Of a stretch of DNA of 64,000 bases, positions 8,384 to 16,931 are shown piece after piece; position 1 is the stretch's first letter, and each line of letters opens with the position of its first letter. Source of the stretch: Paralimibaculum aggregatum. GTDB taxonomy: Bacteria; Pseudomonadota; Alphaproteobacteria; Rhodobacterales; Rhodobacteraceae. The position numbers and the translations under genes are program-made. Location: positions 50,999 through 114,998 of the forward strand of contig NZ_BSYI01000015.1 in NCBI RefSeq assembly GCF_030270585.1, given 5' to 3'. The notes beneath the pieces were generated by a model. That model did no database searches. It was not told the DNA's origin and worked only from the letters and a program-made list of their open reading frames with translations.

Positions 8384-8968
8384 ATGATCGCTTCCGCGGT
8401 CGCCTTCCAGACCGGTGTCGGCGACCGGCTGATGATCGGCGGTTATGGCGAGCTTGCCGGCACCTTCGAGATTGTCCCGCTCAGCCTGCGCTCCGGGATG
8501 GGCCCGACCTTCCTCGTCAGCCGCGGCGAGATCACCGGAGTTTCGACCGGATGAGCGCCGGCGCCTTCGGCAGCCATCGCGAGACTAGGGCGGGCGCCGA
8601 TGACCTCGATGTGTCGGACGGCGGCGAGACCGACGCCCGGATCGAGCCATCGGTCGACCTGCGGCAGGAGATGGCCATCGACGGCGGGCCGATCCTCTCG
8701 CGCCCTGCGCAGGCCGGCGGCGGCATCTCCCTGGCGGACCACTTCGCGGCGGATGCCCGCTTCGCCGGAGCAGATGTGGCGGCCGGCGGCGGCCGCAACG
8801 AGGTGGCGACCAGCCGGGTCACTGGACGGGCTCGGTGCGCGCCACAGGGTCTCCGCGGCGATCGACAATGGCATGGGCTACCAGGCTGCATTCGGCGGCG
8901 GTGAGACCGGCCATGCCGGCACGCTGTCGCGGACCTGGCGCATCCGGGACGGAGCGGCCGGCGCCTAG
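8384..8968 (+). pseudogene. Frameshifted pseudogene of unknown family
   Basis: Three consecutive open segments alternate between two frames, each with GC-rich third positions. Segment one, 8384-8554, contains GYGELAGTFEIVPLSL and SGMGPTFLVSRGEITGV. Segment two runs from about 8551 to 8815 in another frame (ISLADHFAADARFAGADV). Segment three returns to the first frame, containing VSAAIDNGMGYQAAFGGG and ending at a TAG at 8966-8968. Glycine-rich alternating sequence suggests a beta-rich or surface protein such as an outer-membrane barrel, but I do not recognise the family. The 5' end is missing at the recombinase junction near 8384. The stop overlaps the stop of the convergent LysR gene. Confidence 0.5.
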
Positions 8969-9909
8969 CCGCCGCCGGAGGCCGGCTGCTTCACGCCAGC
9001 CACGCCTGTCTGCCCGGCGCTCCGGGCCAGCGAGGCCGAGATCTGCGCGGCAAAGCTCTCGGCCGCCACCGGCAGCTCGCGGGATCTGAGCTTGCCGACG
9101 AAGAGGGTTCCGGGCGGCAGGTCCTCCTCGACGATCTCGCGCACCAGCGTCTTCGATTCGGCCTTGGTCTTGAGGCCGAGGCGGATCTGGAAGCTCACCG
9201 CCCGCTCCTGCAGCACGTAGTAGCGCATGAACTCGAAGCTCTCCGCCTCGATCACCGGCGCGAGGCGCAGCGAGAGCCGCCCGGCGGCCAGCTCGAGCAC
9301 ATGGCGCACGCCATAATCCCCGGTCGGCACGACATGCGGCCAGGCCAGGCAGTCGGCCAGGCGGAGCGGGTCCACCTGCGCCAGCGGATGGTCTGCCGCC
9401 ATGATCGCGCAGAGCCGCTGCGGCACGGCCGCGATCATCTCGAAATCGGCGAGATACATCGGCTCGAAGACCAGGGCGATATCGCTGGAGAACGCCAGCA
9501 GATCGCGCTCGGCGGCGGCGCGGTCGCGTACCTTGAGCGAGAAGGTGACGCCCGGATGCCTCTTGCGGAACCTGGCGATCTCGGCCGGCAGGAAGATGTT
9601 CATCAGGGCCTGGCTGCAGGCGATCGAGACATGGCCGCTGCGCATGCCGGAGAGATCCGCCACATCCATGCGCACGCGCTCGAAATCCGCCAGCTGCTGG
9701 CGGATGTGGCGCAGCAGCAGCTCGCCGGCCTGGTTGAGGCGGACACCGCGGGGCAGCCGCTCGAAGATCTCCGCGCCGAACTCCTCCTCGAACTGGCGCA
9801 GACGCCGGTTGAGCGCCGAGGGGGTGATGTGCAGATCCGCCGCCGCCTTCCGCACGGAGCCGGCGCTGGCGATGTCCTCGATCATTCGGAAGGTGGTCAG
9901 ATCCCGCAT
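8965..9909 (-). CDS. LysR-family transcriptional regulator
   Basis: 314-residue LysR-type regulator. Residues 1-60 form the winged helix-turn-helix: FRMIEDIASAGSVRKAAADL then HITPSALNRRLRQFEEEFGA. The effector domain covers about residues 90-295. ATG 9909 has AGGAGG six bases upstream. It is divergent from the helical protein gene starting at 10104. An interrupted palindrome of LysR-box form lies 22 bases upstream of its start, suggesting autoregulation and possible control of the divergent gene. The effector is unknown. It sits at the edge of the tRNA-Val scar and may belong to the former island or the host. Confidence 0.93.
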   Translation of the reverse strand: MRDLTTFRMIEDIASAGSVRKAAADLHITPSALNRRLRQFEEEFGAEIFERLPRGVRLNQAGELLLRHIRQQLADFERVRMDVADLSGMRSGHVSIACSQALMNIFLPAEIARFRKRHPGVTFSLKVRDRAAAERDLLAFSSDIALVFEPMYLADFEMIAAVPQRLCAIMAADHPLAQVDPLRLADCLAWPHVVPTGDYGVRHVLELAAGRLSLRLAPVIEAESFEFMRYYVLQERAVSFQIRLGLKTKAESKTLVREIVEEDLPPGTLFVGKLRSRELPVAAESFAAQISASLARSAGQTGVAGVKQPASGGG

Positions 9910-9931
9910 GGCGGCCTCCTGGAGAGTGGTG

Positions 9932-9960
9932 CATTTTTCGACGCACTCTGTGGAAAAATG
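9932..9960. promoter_or_regulatory. Interrupted palindrome, candidate LysR operator
   Basis: CATTTTTC (9932-9939) and GAAAAATG (9953-9960) are perfect reverse complements separated by 13 bases. This fits the T-N(11-13)-A pattern of LysR boxes. It lies between the LysR start (9909) and the divergent gene (10104), next to an AT-rich stretch at 9961-9982 that stands out from the GC-rich background and could hold promoter elements. Confidence 0.5.
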
Positions 9961-10103
9961 AGCAATTTAAATATACACGAGTGCCCCCTACCTATCCAGT
10001 GAAAGCTCGGCTGACCCTGAAGACTTCCAAGCAGCCCGGCCCGACGTGACCACGAGTACCCATTCGGAAACATGCAAAGCGTCAAGTGTGAAAGGTGAGA
10101 ACC

Positions 10104-10820
10104 ATGAAGAAGGGCGAAAAGGCGAAACTGGACGTCAACTGGTGGAAGAAGAACAAGTCGATGCGGCTGCGGAGCAAGGCGTTCGACACGGCGCTTTCCG
10201 ACTACATCACGGCACGCGACCGGGCCGAGCGGGCGGGCGACGACCCGGATCTCTGGCGCGAGGCGAGCAACCTGGCGCTCGGCGCGAAGAAGGAGGCGAG
10301 CCAGCTGGTCGGCAAATGCGGGCTGAAGCAGGACGAGACAAAGGCGGTCCTGCAGGACTATGTGAAGCTGCTCGACACCCTGGGCAAGGATGCGAACAAG
10401 CAGCATCTCGCCCATCTCAAGAGCGCCACCAAGGCGCAGGACCGGATTGCGCAGGCCTTCTCCCGGCACGAGAGGGCGCTCAGGACCGATGCGGAGCGGC
10501 TCGGGAAGCTCGAGAAGCTCGTCGCGCAGATGGACGCGACCGCCGGGAAGTTGATCGCGGCGATCGGGGCGAAGCAGTTCGCCATCAATGTGAACACGGT
10601 GACCGGCAAGGCCGACGAGATCGAGAACAGCATCGAGGACACGGCCGATGCGCTGACGACCGCCGCGAAGACCGGCCAGGTCGGGAGCACGCCGCCGGGG
10701 CAGGTGGACAAGGCGATCAAGGCCGCCAACGAGCTCCGGCAGCGCGCGCACCGGATGCAGGTCGAGGTCTCGGGCCTTCGGCTGAAGTCGCGGGACGCCC
10801 TCGCCGCCGAGGCTGCCTGA
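10104..10820 (+). CDS. Orphan helical (coiled-coil) protein
   Basis: 238 residues with no recognised domain. It starts with a very basic segment (MKKGEKAKLDVNWWKKNKSM), then long charged helices (DETKAVLQDYVKLLDTLGKD, RTDAERLGKLEKLVAQMDAT) with heptad-like leucines, predicted coiled coil. There is no signal peptide or membrane segment. ATG 10104 has AAAGGTG about six bases upstream; GTG 10095 is possible but overlaps that site. It is divergent from a LysR gene and followed by an 11-bp-stem hairpin, so it is probably monocistronic. A shorter protein of similar lysine-rich helical style lies at 39213-39632. Function unknown. Confidence 0.8.
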   Translation: MKKGEKAKLDVNWWKKNKSMRLRSKAFDTALSDYITARDRAERAGDDPDLWREASNLALGAKKEASQLVGKCGLKQDETKAVLQDYVKLLDTLGKDANKQHLAHLKSATKAQDRIAQAFSRHERALRTDAERLGKLEKLVAQMDATAGKLIAAIGAKQFAINVNTVTGKADEIENSIEDTADALTTAAKTGQVGSTPPGQVDKAIKAANELRQRAHRMQVEVSGLRLKSRDALAAEAA

Positions 10821-10858
10821 CGCCGGCGCCAGCGCCCGCAGCCGCAGTGTCGACCGGC

Positions 10859-10885
10859 CGGCAGGCATCCTCGCGATGCCTGCCG
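10859..10885 (+). terminator. 11-bp stem-loop, probable terminator
   Basis: CGGCAGGCATC (10859-10869) pairs perfectly with GATGCCTGCCG (10875-10885) around the loop CTCGC, 39 bases past the stop of the helical protein gene. Only a weak T-containing stretch follows, so it is classed as a terminator mainly from stem strength and position. Confidence 0.5.
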
Positions 10886-11023
10886 ATCCCGTTTCGGCGC
10901 TGGCTGCCGTCACGCCCGCACTGGCATGATGTGCCACGAGGCACCCCGACTTGGGTGATATCTTCTCCGCAATTGCTTCTATCTTGAGCAGAAACAAGCA
11001 TGCACCGGATGAGGACCGCCTGG

Positions 11024-11902
11024 ATGTCGCCGACTCCCACATTTCAGCTCAATACCTATAATCTGACCGCAGCGCCGGCCACGCGGGAGGCGGTGCCGCT
11101 GCTGCACGAGCTGTCGATCGGCGTCGGCTGGCCGCACCGGCCAGAGGACTGGGAGGTGGTGATCGATCTCGGCACCGGGGTGATCGCCCGCGACGAGATC
11201 GGCCGCGTGGTCGGCTCGGCGCTCTGCACCACGCGGCTCGACCGGCTGGCCCATATCGGCATGGTGATCACCACGCCCAAGCTGCAGGAGCTTGGCGCCG
11301 GGCGCTGGATGATGGAGCATGTGCTGGAGATCGCCGGCGACCGGCTGAAGGTGCTCAACGCCACCCGCGCCGCCTACCGGCTCTACATCGCGCTCGGCTT
11401 CATCCCCCAGGGCCAGGTGCACCAGCACAACGGCAAGGTCACCGCCTGTCCGGCGGCACCGGCCCCGGCCAAGGGTGCGATCCGCGAGATGACGCCGGAC
11501 GACCATGCCGCGGTTCACGCGCTCGACACGGCGGCCTTCGGCGCGGCCCGGCCCATGGTGATCGACCGCATCCTGCCGGTCTCCACCGGCACCGTGCTCG
11601 AGCGCGAGGGCCGGGTGGCGGGCTTCGCGCTCTGCCGCCGTTTCGGCCGCGGGCATGTGGTGGGACCGATCGTGGCGGAGGACGACAACGCCGCAGTCGC
11701 GCTCACCGCGCCGCATGTCCGGGCCCATGTCGGCAGCTTCCTGCGCGTCGACACCCGCCAGCCGGACGGCGACTTCCGGGCATTCCTGCTCGCCGCGGGG
11801 ATCAGCCATTTCGACACCGTCACCCGCATGACCCGCGACGGCACGCTGCCGGAGACCGGGCCTGCGATCACCTATGCGCTGATCAACCAGGCGCTCGGCT
11901 GA
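11024..11902 (+). CDS. Double-GNAT N-acetyltransferase
   Basis: About 292 residues with two GNAT folds in tandem. The first runs over residues ~5-125: LHELSIGVGWPHRPEDWEVV, an acetyl-CoA loop TTPKLQELGAGRWMMEHVL, and AYRLYIALGFIPQGQV. The second, divergent half starts near IREMTPDDHAAVHALDTAAF. Tandem-GNAT proteins of this form often carry one active and one degenerate half. Starts at 11000 and 11009 are also open; 11024 is chosen for GAGGA eight bases upstream. It is convergent with a flavoenzyme gene. A paralogue with the same WPHR signature is encoded at 23707-24582. Substrate unknown. Confidence 0.85.
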   Translation: MSPTPTFQLNTYNLTAAPATREAVPLLHELSIGVGWPHRPEDWEVVIDLGTGVIARDEIGRVVGSALCTTRLDRLAHIGMVITTPKLQELGAGRWMMEHVLEIAGDRLKVLNATRAAYRLYIALGFIPQGQVHQHNGKVTACPAAPAPAKGAIREMTPDDHAAVHALDTAAFGAARPMVIDRILPVSTGTVLEREGRVAGFALCRRFGRGHVVGPIVAEDDNAAVALTAPHVRAHVGSFLRVDTRQPDGDFRAFLLAAGISHFDTVTRMTRDGTLPETGPAITYALINQALG

Positions 11903-11911
11903 GCCCGCGTA

Positions 11912-13240
11912 TCAGAAGAGCTCCATGCCCCCGAGATCGCTGCCGTCGACCATGCGCGCATGGCGGAAGGGCGCCGGATCGACCGAGGGCGCGTCGCCCC
12001 GGATCAGCTCTGCCGCCAGCCGCCCCGTGGCGGGGCCGGTGCCGAACCCGTGGCCGGTGTGCCCGGCGCAGACATGCAGCCCCGAAACGCCCTCCACCGG
12101 CCCGATCACCGGAATGCCGTCGGGTGTGCAGTCCACCATGCCGCCCCAGGCCCGGGCGACACCGATCCCTGCCAGCGCCGGATAGGCGGCGGCGATCTCG
12201 CGCTGCCCGCGGCGCACCAGCGCCATGTCCGGCCGCGGGTCGAGCACCCGGATGCGCTCGAAGGGCGAAGGGCCGTCCGCACCCCAGCGCTGCAGCGAAT
12301 CCGGCCCGGTGAAGAACGACGCCCCGAACCGGTAGCGCAGCTTCGCCCGCCTGCTGCGCCAGGTCGGGAAGAAGGGCCGCGCCTGCAGCGCCCCGCGAGG
12401 CGTGAGATGCAGGGTGCCGAACCCCGCGAGCCCGACGGTGTAGCCGCCATCGAGCCGCCGGCGCAGGGTGACATCGGGCATCGCGACACCGCCCGCGGTG
12501 ACCTCCTCCCCCGGCACGGTGGCAAAGGAGGTCGACTGGATCGAGGCTTGCAGGAACCGGATCCCGTGATGGCGCAGCAGCATGCCGGTCCAGGCGCCGC
12601 CGGCCACCAGCACCGTATCGCAGGCAATGCGCCCGGCCTCGGTGATCACGCCGGCGACGCGCCCGCCGGCGATGTCGATCTCGCGCACCGCGCAGGTCTG
12701 GTGCAGGCTCGCCCCGGCCCGCCGCGCCGCCTGCGCCAGCACCGGCACGGCGAGCGCCGGCTCGGCGCGCCCGTCGGTCGGCGAATGGACCCCGCCGATC
12801 CAGCGCCGGGCATTGCCGGGCATCAGCGCCGCGGCCTCCGCGCCGGAGATCATCCGGCTGTCCATGCCGTAGCTGCCCGCCATCGCCACCCAGCGCTCCC
12901 AGGCGGCGATGTCGGCCTCCTTGTCGGAGGCATAGACCAGCCCGGTGCGGCGGAAGCCGAGATCGGCGCCCGCCTCCTCGGCCAGCCCCTCCCAGAGCCG
13001 CAATGCCAGCATGGCGAACGGCAGCTCCCTTTCGTCGCGGTTCTGCCGGCGGCACCAGCCCCAGTTGCGGCTCGACTGCTCGCCGGCGATCACGCCCTTC
13101 TCGACCAGCGCCACCCGGCTGCCGCGCAGGGCGAGCTCGCGGGCCGCGGCTATGCCGGAGATGCCGCCGCCGACGATCACCACATCGGCGCGCGCCGGCA
13201 GCACCGGGTCGGAAGGAACGGACTGGACGGGGGGGGACAT
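11912..13240 (-). CDS. FAD-dependent amino-acid-oxidase-type oxidoreductase 1 (DAO family)
   Basis: 442 residues. The N-terminal dinucleotide motif ADVVIVGGGISGIAAARELA binds FAD, and a family-like C-terminal block reads GIPVIGPVEGVSGLHVCAGH then TGHGFGTGPATGRL. This is the D-amino acid / glycine / sarcosine oxidase (DAO) superfamily, which oxidises C-N bonds of amines or amino acids. The segment EQSSRNWGWCRRQNRDERE is nearly identical in the next gene, marking recent duplication or a shared subfamily. It lies 17 bases downstream of that paralogue on the same strand, so they probably form an operon. Electron acceptor (oxygen or quinone) and substrate are unknown. Confidence 0.9.
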   Translation of the reverse strand: MSPPVQSVPSDPVLPARADVVIVGGGISGIAAARELALRGSRVALVEKGVIAGEQSSRNWGWCRRQNRDERELPFAMLALRLWEGLAEEAGADLGFRRTGLVYASDKEADIAAWERWVAMAGSYGMDSRMISGAEAAALMPGNARRWIGGVHSPTDGRAEPALAVPVLAQAARRAGASLHQTCAVREIDIAGGRVAGVITEAGRIACDTVLVAGGAWTGMLLRHHGIRFLQASIQSTSFATVPGEEVTAGGVAMPDVTLRRRLDGGYTVGLAGFGTLHLTPRGALQARPFFPTWRSRRAKLRYRFGASFFTGPDSLQRWGADGPSPFERIRVLDPRPDMALVRRGQREIAAAYPALAGIGVARAWGGMVDCTPDGIPVIGPVEGVSGLHVCAGHTGHGFGTGPATGRLAAELIRGDAPSVDPAPFRHARMVDGSDLGGMELF

Positions 13241-13257
13241 CGGCTTGGCTCCGGTCT

Positions 13258-14577
13258 TCAGAATTCGGCAACCTTGCCCCGCACCGAGCTGTCGAAGCGC
13301 GAGAGGGCATAGGGTCGATGGTCGAGCTGCGGTGTCTGCCCGGTTAGGAGATCGGCCACCATCTCCCCCGCCCCCGGCCCGATGCCGAAGCCGTGCCCGC
13401 TGAACCCTGCGGCAAGGATGAGCCCCGGCACCGGGGTTTCGCCGATCACTGGCACACCATCGGGGGTGCTGTCGATATAGCCGGCCCAGACAGCCGCAAC
13501 CCGGCTCTCGCGCAGCGCCGGCAGCAGCGCGCGCGCGCGGGCGAGGGTGAGGTCGATCTGCCCGCGGTCGGGCCGCGGGTCGAGGATGCGGGTGCGCTCC
13601 ATCGGCGTCGGCGCATCGAGCCGCCAGCGCGCCAGTCCCTCATGCCCGGCGCGCAGCCCTTCGAGCCCGCCCGGCGCCAGATGGCGCCAGCGCCTGGCGA
13701 ACATCGGGAGGAAATGCCCGGCAAAGCGGAGCTGCTGCAGCGTCGGGTCGATCCGCGCCTTGCCGGATATCGCCAGCGTGTGCCCATCGTTGCCGCGCCG
13801 GGTCACCGAGACGGCGGCGGTGTGCAGCGCATCCGGCACCCCCTCCGCCGGGGTCACCGCGAGGATCGAGGCCCGCGCCGTGGCCTGCGGAAAGCGGATG
13901 CCGAGCTGGCGGCAGAACGACGAGGCCCAGGCCCCGCCGGCCATCACCACCCGGCGCGTGCGGATGACGCCGGCCTCGGTCACCACGCCGGCGACGCGGC
14001 CCGCCTCGATCTCGAGCCCCCGCGCCGCGCAGCCCTGATGCACGCTGCCGCCGAGGCGCTCCACGCCCTGCGCGATCACCGGCGCCGCGCGGGACGGGTC
14101 GGCGATGCCGTCGCTCGGGGAGAACACGCCGCCCTTCCAGGCCCGGCCCGTGGCGGCGCCGCGCTCGGCCGCCTCGGCGGCCGAGAGCATCCGCGTCTCC
14201 ACCCCCCGGCTCCGGGCGAAATCGCGCCAGCGCGCCCAGCCGGCCAGCTCCGCCTCGTCGTCGGAGAGATACAGCAGCCCGCAGCGGCGGAAGCCCGGAT
14301 CGGCGCCGATCTCCGCCGCGAACCGGTCCCAGAGCGCAAGGCTGTGCGTCGCCATCGGCAGCTCGCGCGCATCGCGGTTCTGCTGCCGGCACCAGCCCCA
14401 GTTGCGGCTCGACTGCTCGGCGCCGATGCGCCCCTTCTCGACCAGCGCGACACGCAGGCCCCTGCGGGCGAGGAAATAGGCGGCCGAGACCCCGACGATG
14501 CCGCCGCCGATCACCACGGCATCGGCATCGGCGGGCAGGGTATCGACGGTGGCGACATGCATGAGCGGTGCGGGCAT
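13258..14577 (-). CDS. FAD-dependent amino-acid-oxidase-type oxidoreductase 2 (DAO family)
   Basis: 439 residues, paralogous to the neighbour over the full length. FAD motif ADAVVIGGGIVGVSAAYFLA, signature EQSSRNWGWCRQQNRDAREL, and C-terminal VIGETPVPGLILAAGFSGHG with GFGIGPGAGEMV. ATG 14577 has AAAGGAA six bases upstream. It is the first gene of the pair and is divergent from an Lrp/AsnC regulator (start 14792); amino-acid oxidation plus Lrp-type control suggests the regulator senses the amino acid substrate or product. Whether the two paralogues form a heteromer or have different substrates cannot be told. Confidence 0.9.
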   Translation of the reverse strand: MPAPLMHVATVDTLPADADAVVIGGGIVGVSAAYFLARRGLRVALVEKGRIGAEQSSRNWGWCRQQNRDARELPMATHSLALWDRFAAEIGADPGFRRCGLLYLSDDEAELAGWARWRDFARSRGVETRMLSAAEAAERGAATGRAWKGGVFSPSDGIADPSRAAPVIAQGVERLGGSVHQGCAARGLEIEAGRVAGVVTEAGVIRTRRVVMAGGAWASSFCRQLGIRFPQATARASILAVTPAEGVPDALHTAAVSVTRRGNDGHTLAISGKARIDPTLQQLRFAGHFLPMFARRWRHLAPGGLEGLRAGHEGLARWRLDAPTPMERTRILDPRPDRGQIDLTLARARALLPALRESRVAAVWAGYIDSTPDGVPVIGETPVPGLILAAGFSGHGFGIGPGAGEMVADLLTGQTPQLDHRPYALSRFDSSVRGKVAEF

Positions 14578-14791
14578 GGGCGTTCCTTTCGCCGCGAGCC
14601 TAGGCCAGCCGGCAAGCGATGGTCTGCCGCTGATCGGCCGGATACGGAATATTCTGCCGCATACCGCGCTCCGCCGATGCCATTCATCTCATGGCGCTTT
14701 GGCAGGATCCGGTGAAGGCATCTGCGCACGGGGATTGAGCTTCCGGCATAATCTTCTATGCTCGGCGGCCGGGTCTCCGGGGGTGATGGGC

Positions 14792-15268
14792 ATGAAGCTG
14801 GATCGAATCGACATCCGCATTCTTCACGAGCTGCAGAAGAACGGCCGCATCACCAATGTCGAGCTGTCGGAGCTGGTGCATCTCTCGCCGAGCCCCTGCC
14901 TGATGCGGGTCAAGAAGCTGCAGCAGGCCGGCTACATCACCGGCTATTCGGCGCAGATCAACCTGGCCAAGCTCGGCCCCTCGCTGACCATCTTCACCGA
15001 GGTCACGCTGAAGAACCACGGGCAGAGCGATTTCGCGCGTTTCCAGCAGGCCATCGAGAAGGTCGACGAGGCGATCGAGTGCCACCTCGTCTCGGGCGGC
15101 TACGACTACATGCTGAAATTCGTCACCGCCGGGATCTCCGACTACCAGGCCGTGATGGAGCGGCTGATCGACATGGAGATCGGCATCGACAAGTATTTCA
15201 GCTTCGTGGTGATCAAGACCCCATTCGTGAAATCCCACCTGCCGCTGAAGACGCTGTTCCCGATCTGA
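14792..15268 (+). CDS. Lrp/AsnC-family transcriptional regulator
   Basis: 158-residue feast/famine regulator. Residues 1-60 form the helix-turn-helix (LDRIDIRILHELQKNGRITN, VELSELVHLSPSPCLMRVKK). Residues ~65-150 are the RAM ligand-binding domain (ECHLVSGGYDYMLKFVTAGI). ATG 14792 has GGGGGTGAT, complementary to the 16S rRNA 3' end, just upstream; ATG 14786 overlaps that site. It is divergent from the twin flavoenzyme genes and converges on the ABC ATPase gene. Family members typically regulate the divergent gene in response to an amino acid. Confidence 0.93.
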   Translation: MKLDRIDIRILHELQKNGRITNVELSELVHLSPSPCLMRVKKLQQAGYITGYSAQINLAKLGPSLTIFTEVTLKNHGQSDFARFQQAIEKVDEAIECHLVSGGYDYMLKFVTAGISDYQAVMERLIDMEIGIDKYFSFVVIKTPFVKSHLPLKTLFPI

Positions 15269-15284
15269 GCCGCTTCGGCGCCGC

Positions 15285-16931
15285 TCAGGTTCCGGGCAGG
15301 CGCTCGGGCAGCCCGTCGAGCCAGCCGGTGTCGAGCTGCGGCACCGAGGCGAAGAGCAGCCGCGAATAGTCCTGCGTGGCGCCTTCCGGCAGGGCGCTCG
15401 CCTGCAGGGTCTCCACCGTCCTGCCGCCATACATCACCATCACCTCGTCGCAGATCGCCTGGACGGTGGAGAGGTCGTGGCTGATGAACACGTAGGAAAG
15501 ATCGAGCTCGCGCTGCAGCTCGTCGAGCAGCTCGAGGATCGCCGCCGCCACAACCGTGTCGAGCGCCGAGGTGATCTCGTCGCAGAGCACGATCTCGGGG
15601 TTCGCCGCGAGCGCCCGGGCGAGGTTGACGCGCTGCTTCTGCCCGCCGGAAAGCTCGAGCGGCAGGCGGTGCTTCATCGCCCGCGGCAGGCGCACCATCT
15701 CGAGCAGTTCCTCCACCCGCGCCTCGCGCGCGCGGCCGCGCTGGCCGTGGAAGAAGGTGAGCGGACGGCCGATGATGTCGGAGACCGAACGCAGCGGGTT
15801 GAGAGCGGTATCGGCGAGCTGGAAGCAGATCTGCATCCGCCGCAGATCCTCCTTGGCGCGCCGGGCGACATCCGGCGCGAGCGCCTGCCCGCCCAGCAGC
15901 ACCTCGCCCGACACCGGCGGCAGAAGCCCCGCGATCGCCCGCGCCAGGGTCGATTTGCCGGACCCGCTCTCGCCGATCACGCCGAGATTGCGGCCGCGCT
16001 CGAGCCGGCAGCTCACATCGTCGAGCGCGCGCACCCGGGGCATGCCGTCCGGCCCCGGCCGGCCATAGCCGGCGACGAGGTTGCGCACCTCGAGGATCGG
16101 CGCCTCCGCCGCTGCGGCCGGCGAAGCCACGGTGGCATGGGAGACCGGGCGGAAGGCCGCGATCAGCTCCTTCGTGTAGGGGTGCTGCGGACGGTTGATG
16201 ATGTCGTCCGTCGTGCCGGTCTCCTGCACCGCGCCGTCCTTCAGCACGACGATCCGGTCGGCCACCTGCGCCACCACGGCAAGGTCGTGCGAGACGTAGA
16301 GACCGGCCATGCCGCCCTGCTTCATCACCTGCTTGAAGGCGCGCAGCACCTCGATCTGGGTCGTGACGTCGAGCGCGGTTGTCGGCTCGTCGAAGATCAT
16401 CAGCCTGGGCGCGCCGATCAGTGCCATGGCCGCGGCAAGGCGCTGGAGCTGCCCGCCGGAGACCTGGTGGGGATAGCGCTCGCCGATCGTCTCGGGCTCC
16501 GGCAGGGCGAGCGCACGAAACAGCTCCACCGCCCGCGCCCGCGCCGCCTGCCGCGGCATCAGCCCGTGGATCCGCGAGACCTCGACCACCTGGTCGATCA
16601 GGCGTTGCGCCGGGTTGAAGGCGGCCGCCGCGCTCTGCGGCACATAGGCGACATCGGTGCCGCGGAGCCGGCGCCGTTCGGCCTCGGACATGGCCACCAG
16701 ATCGCGCCCGGCGAGCCGCACCTGCCCGCCGATGATCTCGCAGCCGGCCCGCGTGTGGCCCATCAGGGTCAGCGCGATGGTGCTCTTGCCCGAGCCGCTC
16801 TCGCCGATCAGCGCCACCACCTCGCCCTCGGCGGCCTCAAAGCTGACGCCGCGGATGATCTCGATCAGCCGGCCGGAATCGCTCTGCGCCCTGACCTTGA
16901 GGTCCCGGATCTCGACGAGGTTGGCCATCAT
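15285..16931 (-). CDS. ABC transporter ATPase, two fused nucleotide-binding domains (Dpp/Opp type)
   Basis: 548 residues carrying two complete ABC domains, equivalent to DppD and DppF fused (as in GsiA). First domain: Walker A GESGSGKST at residues 43-51, signature VSGGQLQRLA, Walker B RLMIFDEPTTALD. Second domain: GESGSGKST near residue 335, signature LSGGQKQRVNLARAL, Walker B IVLCDEITSALD. An oligopeptide/dipeptide C-terminal extension (QHPYTKELIAAF) follows the first domain. It powers the permeases encoded immediately upstream; its start overlaps the permease stop. Five genes (HAD, binding protein, two permeases, ATPase) form one operon. Confidence 0.94.
   Translation of the reverse strand: MMANLVEIRDLKVRAQSDSGRLIEIIRGVSFEAAEGEVVALIGESGSGKSTIALTLMGHTRAGCEIIGGQVRLAGRDLVAMSEAERRRLRGTDVAYVPQSAAAAFNPAQRLIDQVVEVSRIHGLMPRQAARARAVELFRALALPEPETIGERYPHQVSGGQLQRLAAAMALIGAPRLMIFDEPTTALDVTTQIEVLRAFKQVMKQGGMAGLYVSHDLAVVAQVADRIVVLKDGAVQETGTTDDIINRPQHPYTKELIAAFRPVSHATVASPAAAAEAPILEVRNLVAGYGRPGPDGMPRVRALDDVSCRLERGRNLGVIGESGSGKSTLARAIAGLLPPVSGEVLLGGQALAPDVARRAKEDLRRMQICFQLADTALNPLRSVSDIIGRPLTFFHGQRGRAREARVEELLEMVRLPRAMKHRLPLELSGGQKQRVNLARALAANPEIVLCDEITSALDTVVAAAILELLDELQRELDLSYVFISHDLSTVQAICDEVMVMYGGRTVETLQASALPEGATQDYSRLLFASVPQLDTGWLDGLPERLPGT

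Noticed and set aside
10046..10987. 313-residue frame overlapping the orphan helical protein
   Set aside because: Low-complexity Arg/Gly/Ala product, no ribosome site, and the competing frame has a good start and coherent helical protein.
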